A stretch of DNA of 64,000 bases from Epiperipatus broadwayi. Taxonomy: Eukaryota > Onychophora > Udeonychophora > Euonychophora > Peripatidae. Under the pieces are notes generated by a model that saw only the letters and a list, made by a program, of their open reading frames with translations, had not been told where the DNA came from and did no database searches. Below, piece after piece: positions 1-13,159 of this stretch; the stretch's first letter is position 1; every line of letters begins with the position of its first letter. The position numbers and the translations under genes were made by a program. Location of the stretch: positions 3,687,800 through 3,751,799 of the forward strand of contig JAQFVV010000018.1 of assembly GCA_028023455.1 (NCBI GenBank), in the 5' to 3' direction.

Positions 1-2392
1 GCCAAATGACCATTTAAAGATACTTAATATTTTTATTTTATATAACTGTGTATTAAAACATGTTTATAAAAAAGAAAAAGCTTTGTAGTCAAATAAACAT
101 AATCTTATATATATAATTTTATAAAAAATGGGAGTAAAACTAATTTTCATTTATTTCCAAAATCAATTGAAATACAGCTGAAATTAATTACATCTAGGAA
201 AGATATTATGCTAGTGCTACTTTTAAGCAATTGCATAAAGTGAGAATGAATAAAAACATTCTGGATCTAAATCAGAGATTGATAAAGTAATTAGTTTTTT
301 AAATAAACTTTATTATATTGAACAAAGCATCACATGACTTTCTGTGCTTAATTTTAATATTTGCAATAGAAATCATAATCATTCTATTTACCCTATTTCA
401 GAGCCATCTATAATGAATTTGAATACTCATTGGATACTAGATATTAGTGCTATATCTATATATTGATACTAGTTTCTAACTTAATTGTCATCAATGAGTA
501 TCAAGATTTATTTACTTTCACCCATTTTAGACTCTATTATCATATTTATAATATCTCACCTAATAATCTGCAATTCAATCACTCATTTTGAACTATGAAT
601 ACTTAACAATGAACCAGGAAAAATCATGAATATTTAGTTCAATGAAAACTATTTTTGCCAAAGGATGAAAAGTACTTGCAGTTAACATAAAATTCCTTAG
701 AAAATTTGAATATCAAATTATTAGCTAAAGTAATAAATAATGGTGTTAGTATGTTTTTGCAAATCTTGTTTTCCCATGTGAATATATTACATATGCATAT
801 GCAAGTCTTGCTTCTCACTAAGATGGTCAATAATGAAAAATTATTTAGGAACAGCATTCCCTTTAAGCTGTGTGCGTATGTGACTATGCATAAAGTTGCA
901 AGGGTGCTTTTATTTATGCCATACTTGCCAACCATTGCACATTTAAATACAAACATATACGTTGATTCAAATAATTCTGTTGATTTTAATCAATATAAAA
1001 GTTTTAAGTGTTTTATATTTAATGAATTAACCAAAACAATTTAATCTTCTATGCAAAAGGTTTTTTTTTTTCTAATTAAAGTAAGATTAATCATATTATA
1101 TATATATTACAATTTATGCAATTATGCAAAATCAAAAACAGTGTTATCTGTCAATCTATTTTATTTAGAAATAATAAATCAAGAATGCAAATGTTAACAT
1201 TATTTTAAATATTGTTATGTTCTTAAAAGAATATAATAAAATTTAACAAGAATAAAAAGAAATTTCTCTGAATTTAATATAAATGTAATGGAAAAATATT
1301 ATAACTGAGCAGGGCTAGCTAGGCTGCAAGTGCCTCATAGATTTGGGGGACCAAATTGTTATAAATAAAATTAAGAACCAAGTAGTCTTCTCCAATTGTG
1401 CCCTATATAATTAGGCAATCCAAAATATATTGAATAAATGTTATCCTTAGGCAACCAGAAATATAACTAATAAATGGGTAAATAAATTGATCCACAAATG
1501 GATTTATGATAATTTAGATTTACCTCTAAAATGGAGTCATAAAATTTGTAAGTTGCAACGAGTCAAACGATAGGTGTCTTTGTTCAGCAGAAAGGAAAAA
1601 AATAGAATTAAATATGGGATATACAATTGACTAGCTTAATAAAAAAGATAAATTATGTAATAAAATAATTTTGTATAATAGAATGATTTGTGCAAGAGGT
1701 CAATCAACAGATACTTAGCTTAATGATAAAGTATAAATTTATTAAAGCAAGCGTTAACTCATTTAGATGGATAAGACAAATAACATTTTTTTTAAATTTT
1801 GAAACTGCAATATAATATCGGTCAATGTAATTTATAATCTATCTCTGCCAGATTGCAATTAGTAAATATGACCTCTAATTAAAAGCATTAATACATGCAG
1901 TCATAAAAGAGTTAATTACAGAGTCTCTCACACAATAAAAGAAAAGAAAATATAATGGAAATTTTAATATTCCTTTTTATTTTGTATCATATCTTTCAAA
2001 TCAAGTAATGCATTTTTATAATAGTTATTATATAATTTAAAGTAAATTATAAGGAGTATTGATTATGTTTTAAATTTAGATTTGTTTCTAAAAAAAATAT
2101 TGCATTAATGATTTAAGTCTGACTTATTTGATTTTTTTTACCACTTAAGTGCATATCACATGATTAGAATAAGATTGCATTAATAATTAAAATTATTAAT
2201 AAAGAATGAGATTTGATAGATATCTATCAGTAATTACCATTATAAGTGAAAGTTATCAGAGTAGATAATTTAAAAGAAATTTTTTTATTGGGATTTGTTA
2301 TCAAATTCAGCATATAATTTTGATTTAATCTCCATTATTCCATGGCATTTTCGTTGGCTTTTCCATGATAGCAAACACAAATGTAGGGTTTT

Positions 2393-2571
2393 TGCTGTGT
2401 ATTCAAATGCAGGTACTCAGAATACCAAGAAATAAATCAGTAAATAAAATTTAGATAAGGACTGACACTGATGAAATATTATTAGCAGCAAAAGTTATTG
2501 ATGCACTACAACATAATATATATATATATTTACTTATGCTTCAATTCTCACAATGCACGTAACAACTTGCT
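2393..2571 (+). repeat. LTR-like direct repeat, copy 1
   Basis: About 180 bases that recur in the same orientation at 4204-4380 with roughly 80-85% identity by eye. Both copies start TG(C/T)TGTGTATTC, carry overlapping AATAAAT motifs, a TATATATATATT stretch, and end near AACTTGCT. The 1.6-kb interval between them has no open reading frame of note. This fits terminal repeats of an old non-autonomous LTR element, or two fragments of one repeat family. No target duplication is visible. Confidence 0.55.
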
Positions 2572-4203
2572 GCTTTCTGGACAGTTTCCGTTGGCCTCAG
2601 TTTTCATAACACTTTGACTCGATTCCTCAAACTAATGGAGTTCTTTGGTTTTGTTCAGCTGCTGCATGCAATCATGCTGGTTCTGCATTAGAGTGCTGCC
2701 CTGTCACTTAGACTTCTTTCAGCCACTGTTCATTAAAATTTCCCACCAACAGTTAGTTTACTTAATAAATCCACTGGAATGAGAACTATACACTTTGCTG
2801 CACACACTATTTATTCATGCAGTTTGGCCTCTGGTAATCCAGATTTTATGTTTGAATCAGTCTTTTCCCCCCTTGGTGTTTTTAATTAGTCGCTTCCACT
2901 TCTATTGTACCAAGAAATATTTGTAATTAACAAATTTTTCTTGGCATTTACCAACACAATTTTCTTATCACATATTACGTAAATATTTTTTATTATTAAA
3001 TCCTATGCAAAATTAATCATTAATTAAACTTTTTTACTTTCTATCTGATTTAATTATGCAATCTTCATTGATTTTATTTTTATTAGTTAATGATCTACAG
3101 AAAATATATTTCTTTAACTAGAGCCTTTCAGAGAAAATGTGAGGCCTGGGGCAATTAATATTTTAGAGGTCCTTCAAAATTTTAAATAAGAATATGGGGG
3201 GAGAGAGAGTTTTTACTTACAGGGCCAAAAACAGAACTCTGGGAGTAGTTAGTTACAAATCACAGAAACAAGCAAGCAAATCAGATCTAGATAGCACTTG
3301 GATAGGTAGATTCACTGTAGCACTGTTAGTATCGTAAAACCCTGTTAGCACAGAACTGATAGACAGGGGTCTGAGACTTAGTTCTGCTGGTCATCGAGCA
3401 CTGCAGTAACTTTCGTCACCGAATTTATCAAATTGGCATCTCATACCTAAATTGGCTTACTTTTCGTCTCATGGTATGCCTGCTTGGAATAGTTTTTCTC
3501 GAATATTTTTTTAGGGAATTTAACTGTAAAATTAAGGCCATTCTATGAGCTATGGCATTGCTTTGCCTTCTCCTATATTCTTGTTTAACATATTGAATTG
3601 ACAAATTGAGGCCCCTAATATTGTGAGGTCTGGGCTAGCTATCCCTCCAGCCCCTCCCCCCTCTGATTGATCCTGTCTCTAATATATTTTCCTTACTTTT
3701 TCTGGATTACAAAAAGACTTATAATTTATAATTATTGCATTGGAATGTACATATTTTTACAAACATGACACCTCCCCCCCCACTCCAGAAAAAAAGACCC
3801 TGTTTAGGTTTCTTAGATGTAATCTTATAGTCTGCTAGGTCTTCGCATTTTCTCTTCTGTTTCAATAAAACTTGTTCCTCTGTCTACTTTTGAGCATTTG
3901 TTTCTTCCCACCTACCTTGAGGGTCTATTTTCAGGCCCCTTCTTTATTCTGTCTTATTTTCTCATACCTGTTTTTTACTTTTATTCTTATTTCATCCCTA
4001 ACCTTTTTACCTGTACTATTTCTTGTATTCTTACTCTTGCTTCTATTACTTTCTTTCTAATTGCTGCTAGTACAACAGTCTTAATTCCTGCATTGACCTG
4101 TGTTAGTGCTGCCTGACTTCATGACATGTTTACTATCTGTAAGCTTGTTAGCTTTTTCAATTTATTCGCTAGTCATAGGTTCGAGATGGTGATTGCACCA
4201 ACT

Positions 4204-4414
4204 TGTTGTGTATTCAAATGTAGGCATTCAGAATACCAACAAATAAATCAATAAATGAAATTTAGATAAGGACTGGACATTGATAAAATATTATTAATAG
4301 CGGAAGTTATTGATGCACTTCAACACAGTATATATATTTTGCTTATAGTTCAATTCCCACAATGCGCATAATAACTTGCTTATAGTTCAATTCCCACAAT
4401 GCGCATAATAGTCT
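4204..4414 (+). repeat. LTR-like direct repeat, copy 2, with 37-bp tandem
   Basis: Second copy (4204-4380) of the repeat at 2393-2571. Its last part is locally duplicated: a 37-bp unit starting GCTTATAGTTCAATTCCC at 4341 repeats from 4378. Copy 1 lacks this duplication, so it arose after the two copies separated. Confidence 0.55.
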
Positions 4415-4823
4415 TGCATCATGTTTAATGACAAAATTGCATAGTTTTGAAAAAAATTAACAATCATCACAATTCATGTACAAAAAAAGCCATTAAATTA
4501 ATCTGAATGCAAAATCCTGTAGTTATAAAAATATATCTAAATCTCAGAAAAGATTTAAAATTAAATATTATCTATGTGGCAAAATAAAAAAAATAATATA
4601 CTAATTAAAGTCTTTTCTAGATTTAGTTAGTGTATAAAATTTGTACTGTGGTGTACAAACAGCTATTTGTTTGTTATTATATTAATGCCATGATAAGTTA
4701 TATGGATTTATTATAATTTGTAATCTATAGTTATATTATCAGTGTAAAGTATTTCCAGCTTGAATGATTTCATTGTATTTAGTTCTTTTTTACTTTGATA
4801 GCAGCATTAGTTAATATGTATTT

Positions 4824-5424
4824 GCCTGAAGGTTTGTGATGATGGTATATTATTAGATGTTATATGTTGGACTATTTCCATTATCTATGAGTGAATGTTG
4901 AATGTATAGAAAATTTTAAACTTTATTTAAACTTTCCAAATACAAACAACTTGTTAGTAATAACACACAAATAGGCAACACAAGTTAATAATTACACAAT
5001 GTTTCAAGTAGTAGTATTCTCCAGTCTTCTTCAGGGATTGCTGGCCTGATTTACACAGTAACAGTATTCACACATAGAAGACAAACTCTCATCTTTAGAT
5101 TCTTGAATATCAAATTTAAGGTAAAGCACAGAATAGCTCAGTTAGTTAGAATGTTTGTCTTAAATTCAATATTCAAGAATCTAAAGCTGTGAGTTTGACT
5201 TCTATATGAATACTGTCACTGTGCATATCAGACCACCAACAGCTGAAAAAGAGTGGAGAATAATAGTACTCAAAAACATTGTGTAATTTACTAACCTATG
5301 TTGTCTATTTGTATGTTATTACTAACAAGTTGTTTGTATTTGAAAAGTTTAAATAAAGTTTAAAATTTTCTGTACATTCAACATTGATTCATAGATGATG
5401 GAAATAGTCCAACATACATCACAT
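4824..5424. mobile_element. SINE-like foldback element, copy 1 (tRNA head, hammerhead-like core)
   Basis: A long imperfect inverted repeat. The left arm (4824-5120) is the reverse complement of the right arm (about 5159-5424). It is flanked by a 17-bp direct repeat, TTAGTTAATATGTRTTT (4807-4823 and 5425-5441, one mismatch). The centre and right arm look tRNA-derived: A-box-like TAGCTCAGTTAGTTAG at 5134-5149 and B-box-like GAGTTTGACTTC at 5191-5202. Each arm then has a CTGAAGAAG...GAAAC type core (minus strand at 5028-5034 for CTGAAGA) and an AAATAAAG stretch. The outer ends carry TTGGACTATTTCC, shared with 29836-30169 and 47252-47518. The target duplication length indicates retroposition rather than a cut-and-paste MITE. 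Confidence 0.75.
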
Positions 5425-5953
5425 TTAGTTAATATGTGTTTTATAAAATTAAATAATCAATTTAATATATAAGATTATTTTATTTTTCAATTATTTCAGC
5501 AATTTGAATAATAAAAATGCAAGTTCTTATATATTTCAATAATTTCAAAACTAATTAAAATTAATACATATTTTATATATATACAATTTATTTACTATGT
5601 GAAAGACTAATGTTTAGTATTATCATTTTGCTATGTTTATATGATTCAAACTAAGTAAACTTAGAAATTTAGAATTTTTTTTTCATATGTCTAGTTTTTA
5701 ACAATCTCAAGTAGCAATCAAATTGTTTGCAAATGAATAAATATCTAGTTATTTTTAGCTAGTGAGTAAATAATAAAAGAAAAATCTTAAACTATACTAA
5801 TCTTGTCATGGCCCATTCTATCCTCTTCATTTCTCCTTAAAATGCTGATAGAGAGGTCTTTACTCTATAATAAGCTATTTATAAATTCATGCATTTTTAC
5901 CTCTTTTCATTACTGAAAGTATAAAATAATATTTTTATATATGTAAATTTAAG

Positions 5954-6202
5954 GTTGGGTGTGCTATGCTGAAAAGACTCATGGGTCATATATTCTTCCG
6001 TATATTAGTACTACAAAATCACCACAGCAAATTATGGGTTCTTTGGTTAAAGACTACTTAGCAGCAGTACTGGGTCAAAAGCCACAAGATATTTACCACG
6101 TAACTGTCATGCCTTGTTATGATAAGAAGTTAGAAGCTTCCAGACAAGATTTTTATAATGATCACTATCATAAACGGGATGTGGATTGCGTTATTACTAC
6201 AG
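5954..6202 (+). CDS. CIAO3: CIAO3 (cytosolic Fe-S assembly factor NARFL/Nar1), internal exon
   Basis: First of five exons of CIAO3 in the window. The protein is a hydrogenase-like Fe-S protein of the cytosolic Fe-S assembly (CIA) machinery. It passes clusters from the scaffold to the CIA targeting complex in the cytosol. The reading starts with two bases that complete a glycine codon, then [11 protein letters not shown], matching the family block after the conserved Cys-Pro-Gly. It continues with [14 protein letters not shown], and [18 protein letters not shown], whose MPC cysteine is one of the four ligands of the C-terminal cluster, then DVDCVITTG. The acceptor AAG is at 5951-5953. The donor is ACAG/gtgaat, where the reading would otherwise stop at 6217-6219. 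The exon ends after one base of a Gly codon. The N-terminal exons and the first cluster ligands are outside the window. Confidence 0.95.
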
Positions 6203-6790
6203 GTGAATTGCATGATTAATTGTATATTTTAAGCAACTTATTTTTTTCTAGTAAAAAATTATTTGTATGTGTAAAATCCATCAATAGGTAGATTATATTT
6301 TCTATTTTTTTTTTTTAATCTTTGAGTAATAATGTTATACTATTATATAACTTTAAATTATTTAAAAATAAACAGCAGTGTATCAAAAAAGTATTCTACC
6401 AATCTTACACTATCCATGGAAATTTCTGTTTCCTAAACAATTAATAAATAAATTGTTATTGTTCGTGGTAAAAAAATTGCTCATATATATATATTTTTAA
6501 TGGAATTTAATTTTAAAATCTTACTATAATGTAACTTAGTCTTTTGACAGAAATAAAAAAAATGATTTTGTCCAAAAGCAGCTTGAGGGCAATCTAGCTC
6601 AAGGCAATTAATTCCTTTTATTTTTCATTTTGTTTAAATGCCTCTTACTTTTAATAATTATTAAATCTGGCTATATATCAAACACTGGGGGGAGGGGGGT
6701 AAATATTAGATTATTGTATATAATTAAAAATTAAATTATTATGAATGGGAGCCCTTTTTATTTGCTTATTTAACTAAGGTATAAGGTGTT

Positions 6791-6922
6791 ATATAATAGC
6801 CAAATATTAAAAATATGTACAAAATAAATATATAATTAAGTGAGGGTCATATAACAATATAATAGCCAAATATTAAAAATATGTACAAAATAAATATATA
6901 ATTAAGTGAGGGTCATATAACA
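6791..6922 (+). repeat. 66-bp tandem duplication
   Basis: Two apparently identical head-to-tail copies of a 66-bp unit starting ATATAATAGCCAAATATT (6791-6856 and 6857-6922). The identity suggests a recent duplication. Nothing indicates a function. Confidence 0.9.
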
Positions 6923-8601
6923 ATTGTAAAACCATTATAAATAAAATGTTCAAGCAATCATTTATATATTTTTAAGTTATATTTACACATGGAAATAAGA
7001 GAATATAAAGGATATAGATTTATTGTTCACTATTTTACTGTTAAAAACTGACAAAAATTATTTTTTACCTATGTAACACAGAAACATAATATTGAAATAT
7101 ATATATATTAAGATGAAATCAGAACATTAAAATAGATATGATGAGAAATATAAATTCAGAAATGTGATATAGTTCCCATATATCATTTATCATATGTTCT
7201 TTGACATTTTCATCCAATAAATCAATAAACTGATTCAGAAATGTTTTATACAATTTAATTTTTATAATATTTAGATTAGCAAATCCATCAAGCTCATAAT
7301 TTTTTTTGCCACATTTATTGCTTTCAATCTCATCTTAAGTATTTTTTAATTAACTTCAATCTTCAAAGTGATTTGAAGATATTTATTATTAATACTGGAA
7401 GAATAAGCAATATTCAGAGAGAAAATAGATTGATGAAAACAATTTTATTAATGAATAGTCTGTAGTATCAAAATTATGCATACTTTGAAGTACATATATC
7501 CCCAGTAATATTGGCTTTTATCTAAAATTCTTTGAAATATATTTTTAATTTCTATATTCATTTTCTATATATAAACATATATTATTCTAAATGCCTACTG
7601 TTCAAAAATTTTTATTTTCCATTTAAAATTTCAAAGGTGGTCTTTAATTATTTACTATAAATGAATTAGTTTGTATACAAACCTTCATATCAAAATTAAA
7701 GAAAAAAAGAATTTATAAATTAATAAGTCTAATTGATTCTTATCCAGTTAAATTTTACAAATTTAAAAATTCTGTAGCAGATATTTGGATAGTTTGTTTT
7801 ATTTATATATTCAAATACATCTATACAAATGTATAACAAACTCTATAGGAATAAAAAGATTTGTTTAATGCAATTATTAGACACCACTGAAACTACAAAG
7901 ATGCAGTAAAGTGATGAATCTTATTAATGTTTCTGGATCAAGTTTTAGTAGAAATAACTGCTGACAACATCATGTAATACTATGATTGAAAAATCATTAC
8001 GTAAATGAAATACATTGTATTCTTGTTATAATTTATTGTATTATCTAGGAGTTAATTACAAGGTATATTTTCTTTATATTTACTATTACTAGTAATTCAT
8101 ATGATAATAGGAATTATATTTTTCACTTAATACACTTTGTAACTAAATGAAAAATACTATGTTGTTACTTTTTATAAATTAAACATTAGCATTTATGTCG
8201 TCACCTCAAACAAGTAGGAAATAGAAAGTGATTATTATTTAATCTTCAACTTTATTAAAATTATGCAGGCTTTTATGTATTTAAATTACAAAACTATGAC
8301 AATTATAGTGAAATTTGTGATAATTATTTAGTTATATATATATGTATTATTTTCTTTTAAATAAGTAAAGATATTTATTTGCAAGCATTGATTGATTGAG
8401 ATCATCTGCTATAATAAATTACTTTTGAGTTTAATAAGACTTTGTTGTTAGAACATTTTGAAATCTTCTGCCTACTTGAGAAATTTTGGAAAAGAGATTA
8501 TTTATTTAATTAAATGTTTCTTTTATATTTGTTGATCTAATGATGCTTTGAAATAGATTATCATGTAATCTCTAAGTTTTTAATATTTGTGACACAGATC
8601 A

Positions 8602-10680
8602 GGGCTTCTCGAATTGTTATAGGCCAAGACTCATTTTCAAAAATGACAATTTTTTATGGCCGACTCTTGTCACTTTATTACTTTTAATTTTTTATTGAAT
8701 ACACTTAATTATTTAAATTTATTAATCAGATATATGAGAATGTGTATAAATACTTAATGGAACAATTATCCAAGTACATTACTAGGACAAATTGCAAGCA
8801 TCTCTTTTTGTATCAAGACAAAATGGATTAACATTAATATAAGAAACAGTAAACATATTTGCAAGTTAAATTAAAATAATTCTTTCAATCTGCTTGCAAT
8901 TTATTCTAGAAATGTATTTGATTATTTCATGAAATATTTATATTCCTAATCATTACATATTTAATCAGTTGTAAAAATAATTTACATGTGATTAAAATTA
9001 TAAGGATGTGTATTTAAAAAATAAAGCTATTTATTATTTTTGCTTATTGATGTTCACATTTGCATGTGTTATTGTCAAATGCAAGATATTTGTTGATTGA
9101 AGTTTATTTCAAATTTTTTTAATTCCTGTTATTGCTTATCAACTTTACATATGTATAAAGTAGTAAAATGAAGCAGCACTAAAAGCTGTCTTACAAAGAA
9201 TCGATCATTTGGATTAAATTGGTAGCAAAACTATATCAATTTTGTATGATCAAAATTCATTTTCAACAAAGTATCTTCAGACAAATCAACTAGTTCTTGT
9301 CTGTCTATATAAATATACTAATAGCTACATCATCACTTCAAAATGAATTTACAATATGGGAATTTTTAGTTCTTCACTGAAATAATGATAAAACTATCTT
9401 TCAATTATTACAAAAATTAAATCATCAATTGGAATCAATTCATTTTCAATGTCCCAAAACCATCATACTTTCAATATGTAATACCCTCCCCACCATCATA
9501 AATAAAGGTTTTTGTTAAAATTTTGAATTTTATTATATTACACAAATATATCAGCTCCCTCCATTTTTTGTAGGTATAAATGTAGTTTGTTTAATTTTGA
9601 AAATGTCTGGCAAATAAGTGACTTTCAGAATAAAGTTTTCATCATGCAAAGATTTTGCAAATCATTTCATCCATCAGAAACATTGTGATTTCTTATGGAA
9701 TTCAATAAATTTTATTATAATTTGTTTCTTGAAATCTCTCGAAGCCAACATACTTCAGTATGCAAAAGAAAAGAGTTATGGAACCTCCTATCTTTTTTTT
9801 TCATGGTTTTTCAAATAAGTGAAACTGTTATGATTTTCTTTTGATGGAATTTATGATTTTCATCGTTTTAGATACTAATGTTTTTCTATGAAAACTACTA
9901 TAAATCCATAATGTCTCTATTTTTATTATAGATTACCTATACATCATCTGCATATATATCTTCACAATTAATTTAGTGCAGTTTCTTTGATTTCACATAA
10001 GTGACAATAGTTCTGAAAATTTCCTTGCTAATACATCAAATAATTGGTTCAAAAATATTATAGCTTTATGCAACCCATTGTTGTATATAAAATCAATAAA
10101 AGCAATCAACTTGGGACAAAAGTTAATCTTCTACTGACTCTGATGTTTCATTGATTCTACATGCAACTTTGTTATTGGAAAATGGAATTAATTTAATATT
10201 TTTCATGCTTTTGTTATTAAACTTTTTTATTGCTGAGAGTGTTAATGATTCACATAGGTTGTGAGGTTTATTAGATTATGCTATTCACAAATTAATGAGA
10301 TGAGACATGCATAGTTTTTTCATTACTACTCATAATTAAGGAAACATAATTTTTGAAGTATTCAGCTCTATTAGTAGGCTTTAAAAAAATACAACAACTT
10401 GTTTTTCAAATCTACATTTTTTTGTCTCACTATGTTAAAGGGATTTGTTTAATCATGTAATCTTGTGAGAATTTCACAGAAAACAACATCAATGTGGTAA
10501 ATGTTAAAACATAATAATTAGAGAAATACTTATTAATTTATGTAATATGATAATCATTAAATTAAGAAAATATATTTAATTTGTGATTACCAATAACATC
10601 AATGTGTATGTATTTTAATCTACAACAGCATTCAGACTATACTAAGTGTATCATGACATTGTCAAAGTTTGTTTGATCCA
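8602..10680 (-). pseudogene. degenerate hAT transposase, ZBED5/FAM200-like
   Basis: Read on the minus strand, this stretch has broken pieces of a hAT transposase like the domesticated ZBED5/FAM200 proteins. About 9590-9670 gives a block resembling F-ILKVTYLPDIF, like the family's LAYLADIFDRLN. About 9130-9300 gives QELVDLSEDTLLKMNFDHTK and then FNPNDRFFVRQLLVLLHF, like the end of the family where the LLPFATTYLCE block lies. Many stops and frameshifts interrupt it. The left boundary at 8602, CAGGGCTTCTCGAATTG, looks like a hAT terminal repeat. I found no matching opposite terminus, so the upstream end is lost or not recognisable. It is antisense to CIAO3. Confidence 0.7.
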
Positions 10681-11104
10681 ACATGTCTTGACCTGTTTGT
10701 TTACTTGCCCCTTTTTTTCCCAACTATTTACAATAACTAAATGTAATTGCTTTTAAGAATTGGCTGATAAAAGTATTTGAAAAAGATTTGATATAGGTCT
10801 GCATGTTGAGAGAAACTAGACAGAAATTTTAATTGCCAAGTGATCTTTAACTGAATTGATTTTGAATTATTTATCTGATAATTTTTAATAAATAAAACTG
10901 TCCTAATGAACTTGCAAACTACTCTCATATTTTAATATTTAAAGTGATTCAACCATAATCAGTTCTCAACTTACACTTTAGAAGTCTATAACATAATTAT
11001 ATTAATCAACCTATATATCAGCACTTAATTTAAATTTATTGTTATCATTAGTAAAATGGAAATTACATTTTAAATTACAAGTGTCAAATTAACTCAGTAC
11101 ACAT

Positions 11105-11377
11105 CTTTGACACCATTCACTTTAGATAAATATAGTAATGACTATTATTAATCATTTACTAAACTAGAGATTGTCTTTAGCACAGATATAAACGTTAAAA
11201 CTCAATTAAAAATTAATATATCTGATTTTTTAAAATTAAACACACAAATACATTGAGTTATTTACATTTTTTTTTTAAAAAACCAGATATATTAGTCTTT
11301 AATTGAGTTTTAAAGTTTATATCTGTGCTAGAAACAATCTCTAGTTTAGTAAATGAGTGGATAGTGTCAAATATGTG
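11105..11377. mobile_element. small foldback MITE
   Basis: Inverted repeat: the left arm (about 11158-11235, with CTAAACTAGAGATTGTCTTT) pairs with the right arm (about 11275-11355). A shorter outer match, TTTGACACCATTCACT against GTGGATAGTGTCAAA, extends it to 11105 and 11377. The left arm has about 27 extra bases. No protein-coding content and no clear target duplication. Confidence 0.65.
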
Positions 11378-12539
11378 GGTTAAATTAATATGACAATTGT
11401 AATTCAAAATATAATTATTTAATATAGATAAATATTTTTCATATAGTAAAGATATATATGAGAGATAGTGACCTGGACCAACTGATGAATGCTGGTTCAG
11501 CATGAAAAACATCTTAGGGGTCATTTGTCTTTTATTGTATCTTTATATGAATTTAAAAGAATGTGTGGTAATATATTTAATATAATTATAAAATGGGAAA
11601 TATAGTGAGTTGATTTTTTAAAAAAAAAAACACTTGAAACTTTAATGTAATTTAAAATTTCAAGAATCAGATATCTGGCTTCTGAAAAAAAATAATAATC
11701 AAAGAAATATATATATGTCTATCAATTATTTTTATTTTTCATTGTTTAATGTAGTGATAAGAAGTCTAAAAGCAAAATAAAATCTCATTTGGGTTAGTTT
11801 AATGGAACCATTAATGTAGTCCTTACATTTTGATATTCAAACAACTGATCATATGATTATATATATTATTAATTACTTCTGAATTTTTTAAATAATTAAG
11901 AAAATGTTAGCAACTTTATTATTATCATTTTTTGGTGGTCTTTGTATTTATGTTAATTAGATTATGTGTCATGAAATGCAAACAACATTTAAAACCTTTG
12001 AAATGAAGCTTGATTATTAATTTTGCAGAGATGAGTCAAAAAAATTGCTGCAGGGATCACAAATTTGCCTTTATTATATTTATGTAATAAAACACATGCT
12101 TTTTTATTTATTTTCAGTTACAACATAGAAATTATTAAACAAGAAATGTAAAATAAAATGTTGCAGTCAAAAAAAATTATGATAACACTATCCAAGGAAT
12201 ATATTCAGTATTGTATATAGTGATATGTGAATAAAAAATTAAAAACTTTACATATTGACCCTTATTGTAGTTATATAATAATATATATATATATATATTT
12301 TTTTTCAGTTTTAAAAATTACTGTGGAAGATGTTGAAATATATTTATTTCAATAAGTTATGAAATTAATTTACAGAAAGAAAATAAATAAATAGATATAT
12401 AATAAATAATCAGAATCATATTAATTGAATTGCTATAATATAAAATATTTAATTAAACCATATTGATACAATAATTATTATCTCAAGGAAAAAATAAATA
12501 ATCAGATAATGGAGAAAGTTTAATTAGTTTGAGTTAAAA

Positions 12540-13145
12540 TACTAATTAAATTTATAGGAACAAAATTAAACTCATAATACAACCACCACTTGGACTTTCC
12601 TTAATGAGCTTAAATATTCCAGAAAGCAAAAGGACTGAAAGTATATAAACTGTGGGAAAAAGCAGCATGTGCTCTTCTTCGTCATTTTGGAGGCAACTGT
12701 GTCACCAGAGTGAAGCAATTGAAGAAACCACTAGAGAACATCTTATTCACAGGATCTTGATCTCTGAAGGTCAATAAACCAACTAGGGTCAAAACAGAGC
12801 ACCCCAATCTTATTATTTTAAATGCCTTAAGAGGAGCCATGCTTAATGGGCAGAGGTTATGGCAAAGGTATATGTACTGCCTTAAGTATTTTTAATATTA
12901 GTGAATAGTCTTAATAAGGGAAAAGTCTTATTTTCCTAATTAACTGCGATCAGGTTATATAGATTAGAATAAGGTTTAATTCATGTATGTATATATATTA
13001 TATTTGTAGATATTAGTGGGTATATTAAATTGAACAAATTCAAATGTGAGCCACTGTGTTCCTTGTGTCCTCAAGAAAATAATATTCCGTACTAAATTTG
13101 TTATTCTTACTCCAGGGATTAATGAGCTAGGACATAACAAAACTT
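12540..13145 (+). repeat. possible 5' LTR and leader of Gypsy relic
   Basis: Less AT-biased block before the gag relic. It has a TATA-like GTATATAAACTG near 12641 followed by mixed-composition sequence. The position before gag and the promoter-like motif suggest a 5' LTR plus leader, but no second LTR copy is present in the window and the boundaries are uncertain. Confidence 0.35.
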
Positions 13146-13159
13146 GGCACTGTCATTTA

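Larger units (their letters stand above)
1..5953 (+). other. CIAO3: upstream CIAO3 intron (partial)
   Basis: Non-coding AT-rich DNA before the first CIAO3 exon in the window, read as the 3' part of an intron because that exon starts mid-codon after an AG acceptor. I searched for the conserved Cys-Pro-Gly end of the preceding exon and for the N-terminal cysteine exons and did not find them, so those lie before base 1. Bases 1-2392 hold nothing I recognise beyond AT-rich simple sequence. At 2393-4414 there is an LTR-like repeat pair with a less AT-rich block between (about 2560-2880 and 3120-3670, with G-rich and C-rich runs). A SINE-like foldback lies at 4824-5424. Bases 5442-5953 show nothing else. 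Confidence 0.7.

Noticed and set aside
706-1044. 112-residue open frame overlapping a 105-residue frame on the other strand
   Set aside because: Low-complexity composition in AT-rich DNA, no family resemblance, no splice context, and opposite-strand overlap. Treated as chance.
3872-4116. Two overlapping Leu/Phe/Ser-rich open frames that could be called membrane segments
   Set aside because: T/C-rich low-complexity stretch inside the possible LTR element. The hydrophobicity follows from composition.
5121-5202. Possible tRNA gene
   Set aside because: A- and B-box-like sequences are present but the cloverleaf stems do not pair and the sequence is inside a repeat. Scored as a SINE head.
5513-5600. 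CRISPR-like or satellite arrays
   Set aside because: No regularly spaced direct repeats anywhere in the window. TA runs here and elsewhere are simple microsatellites.
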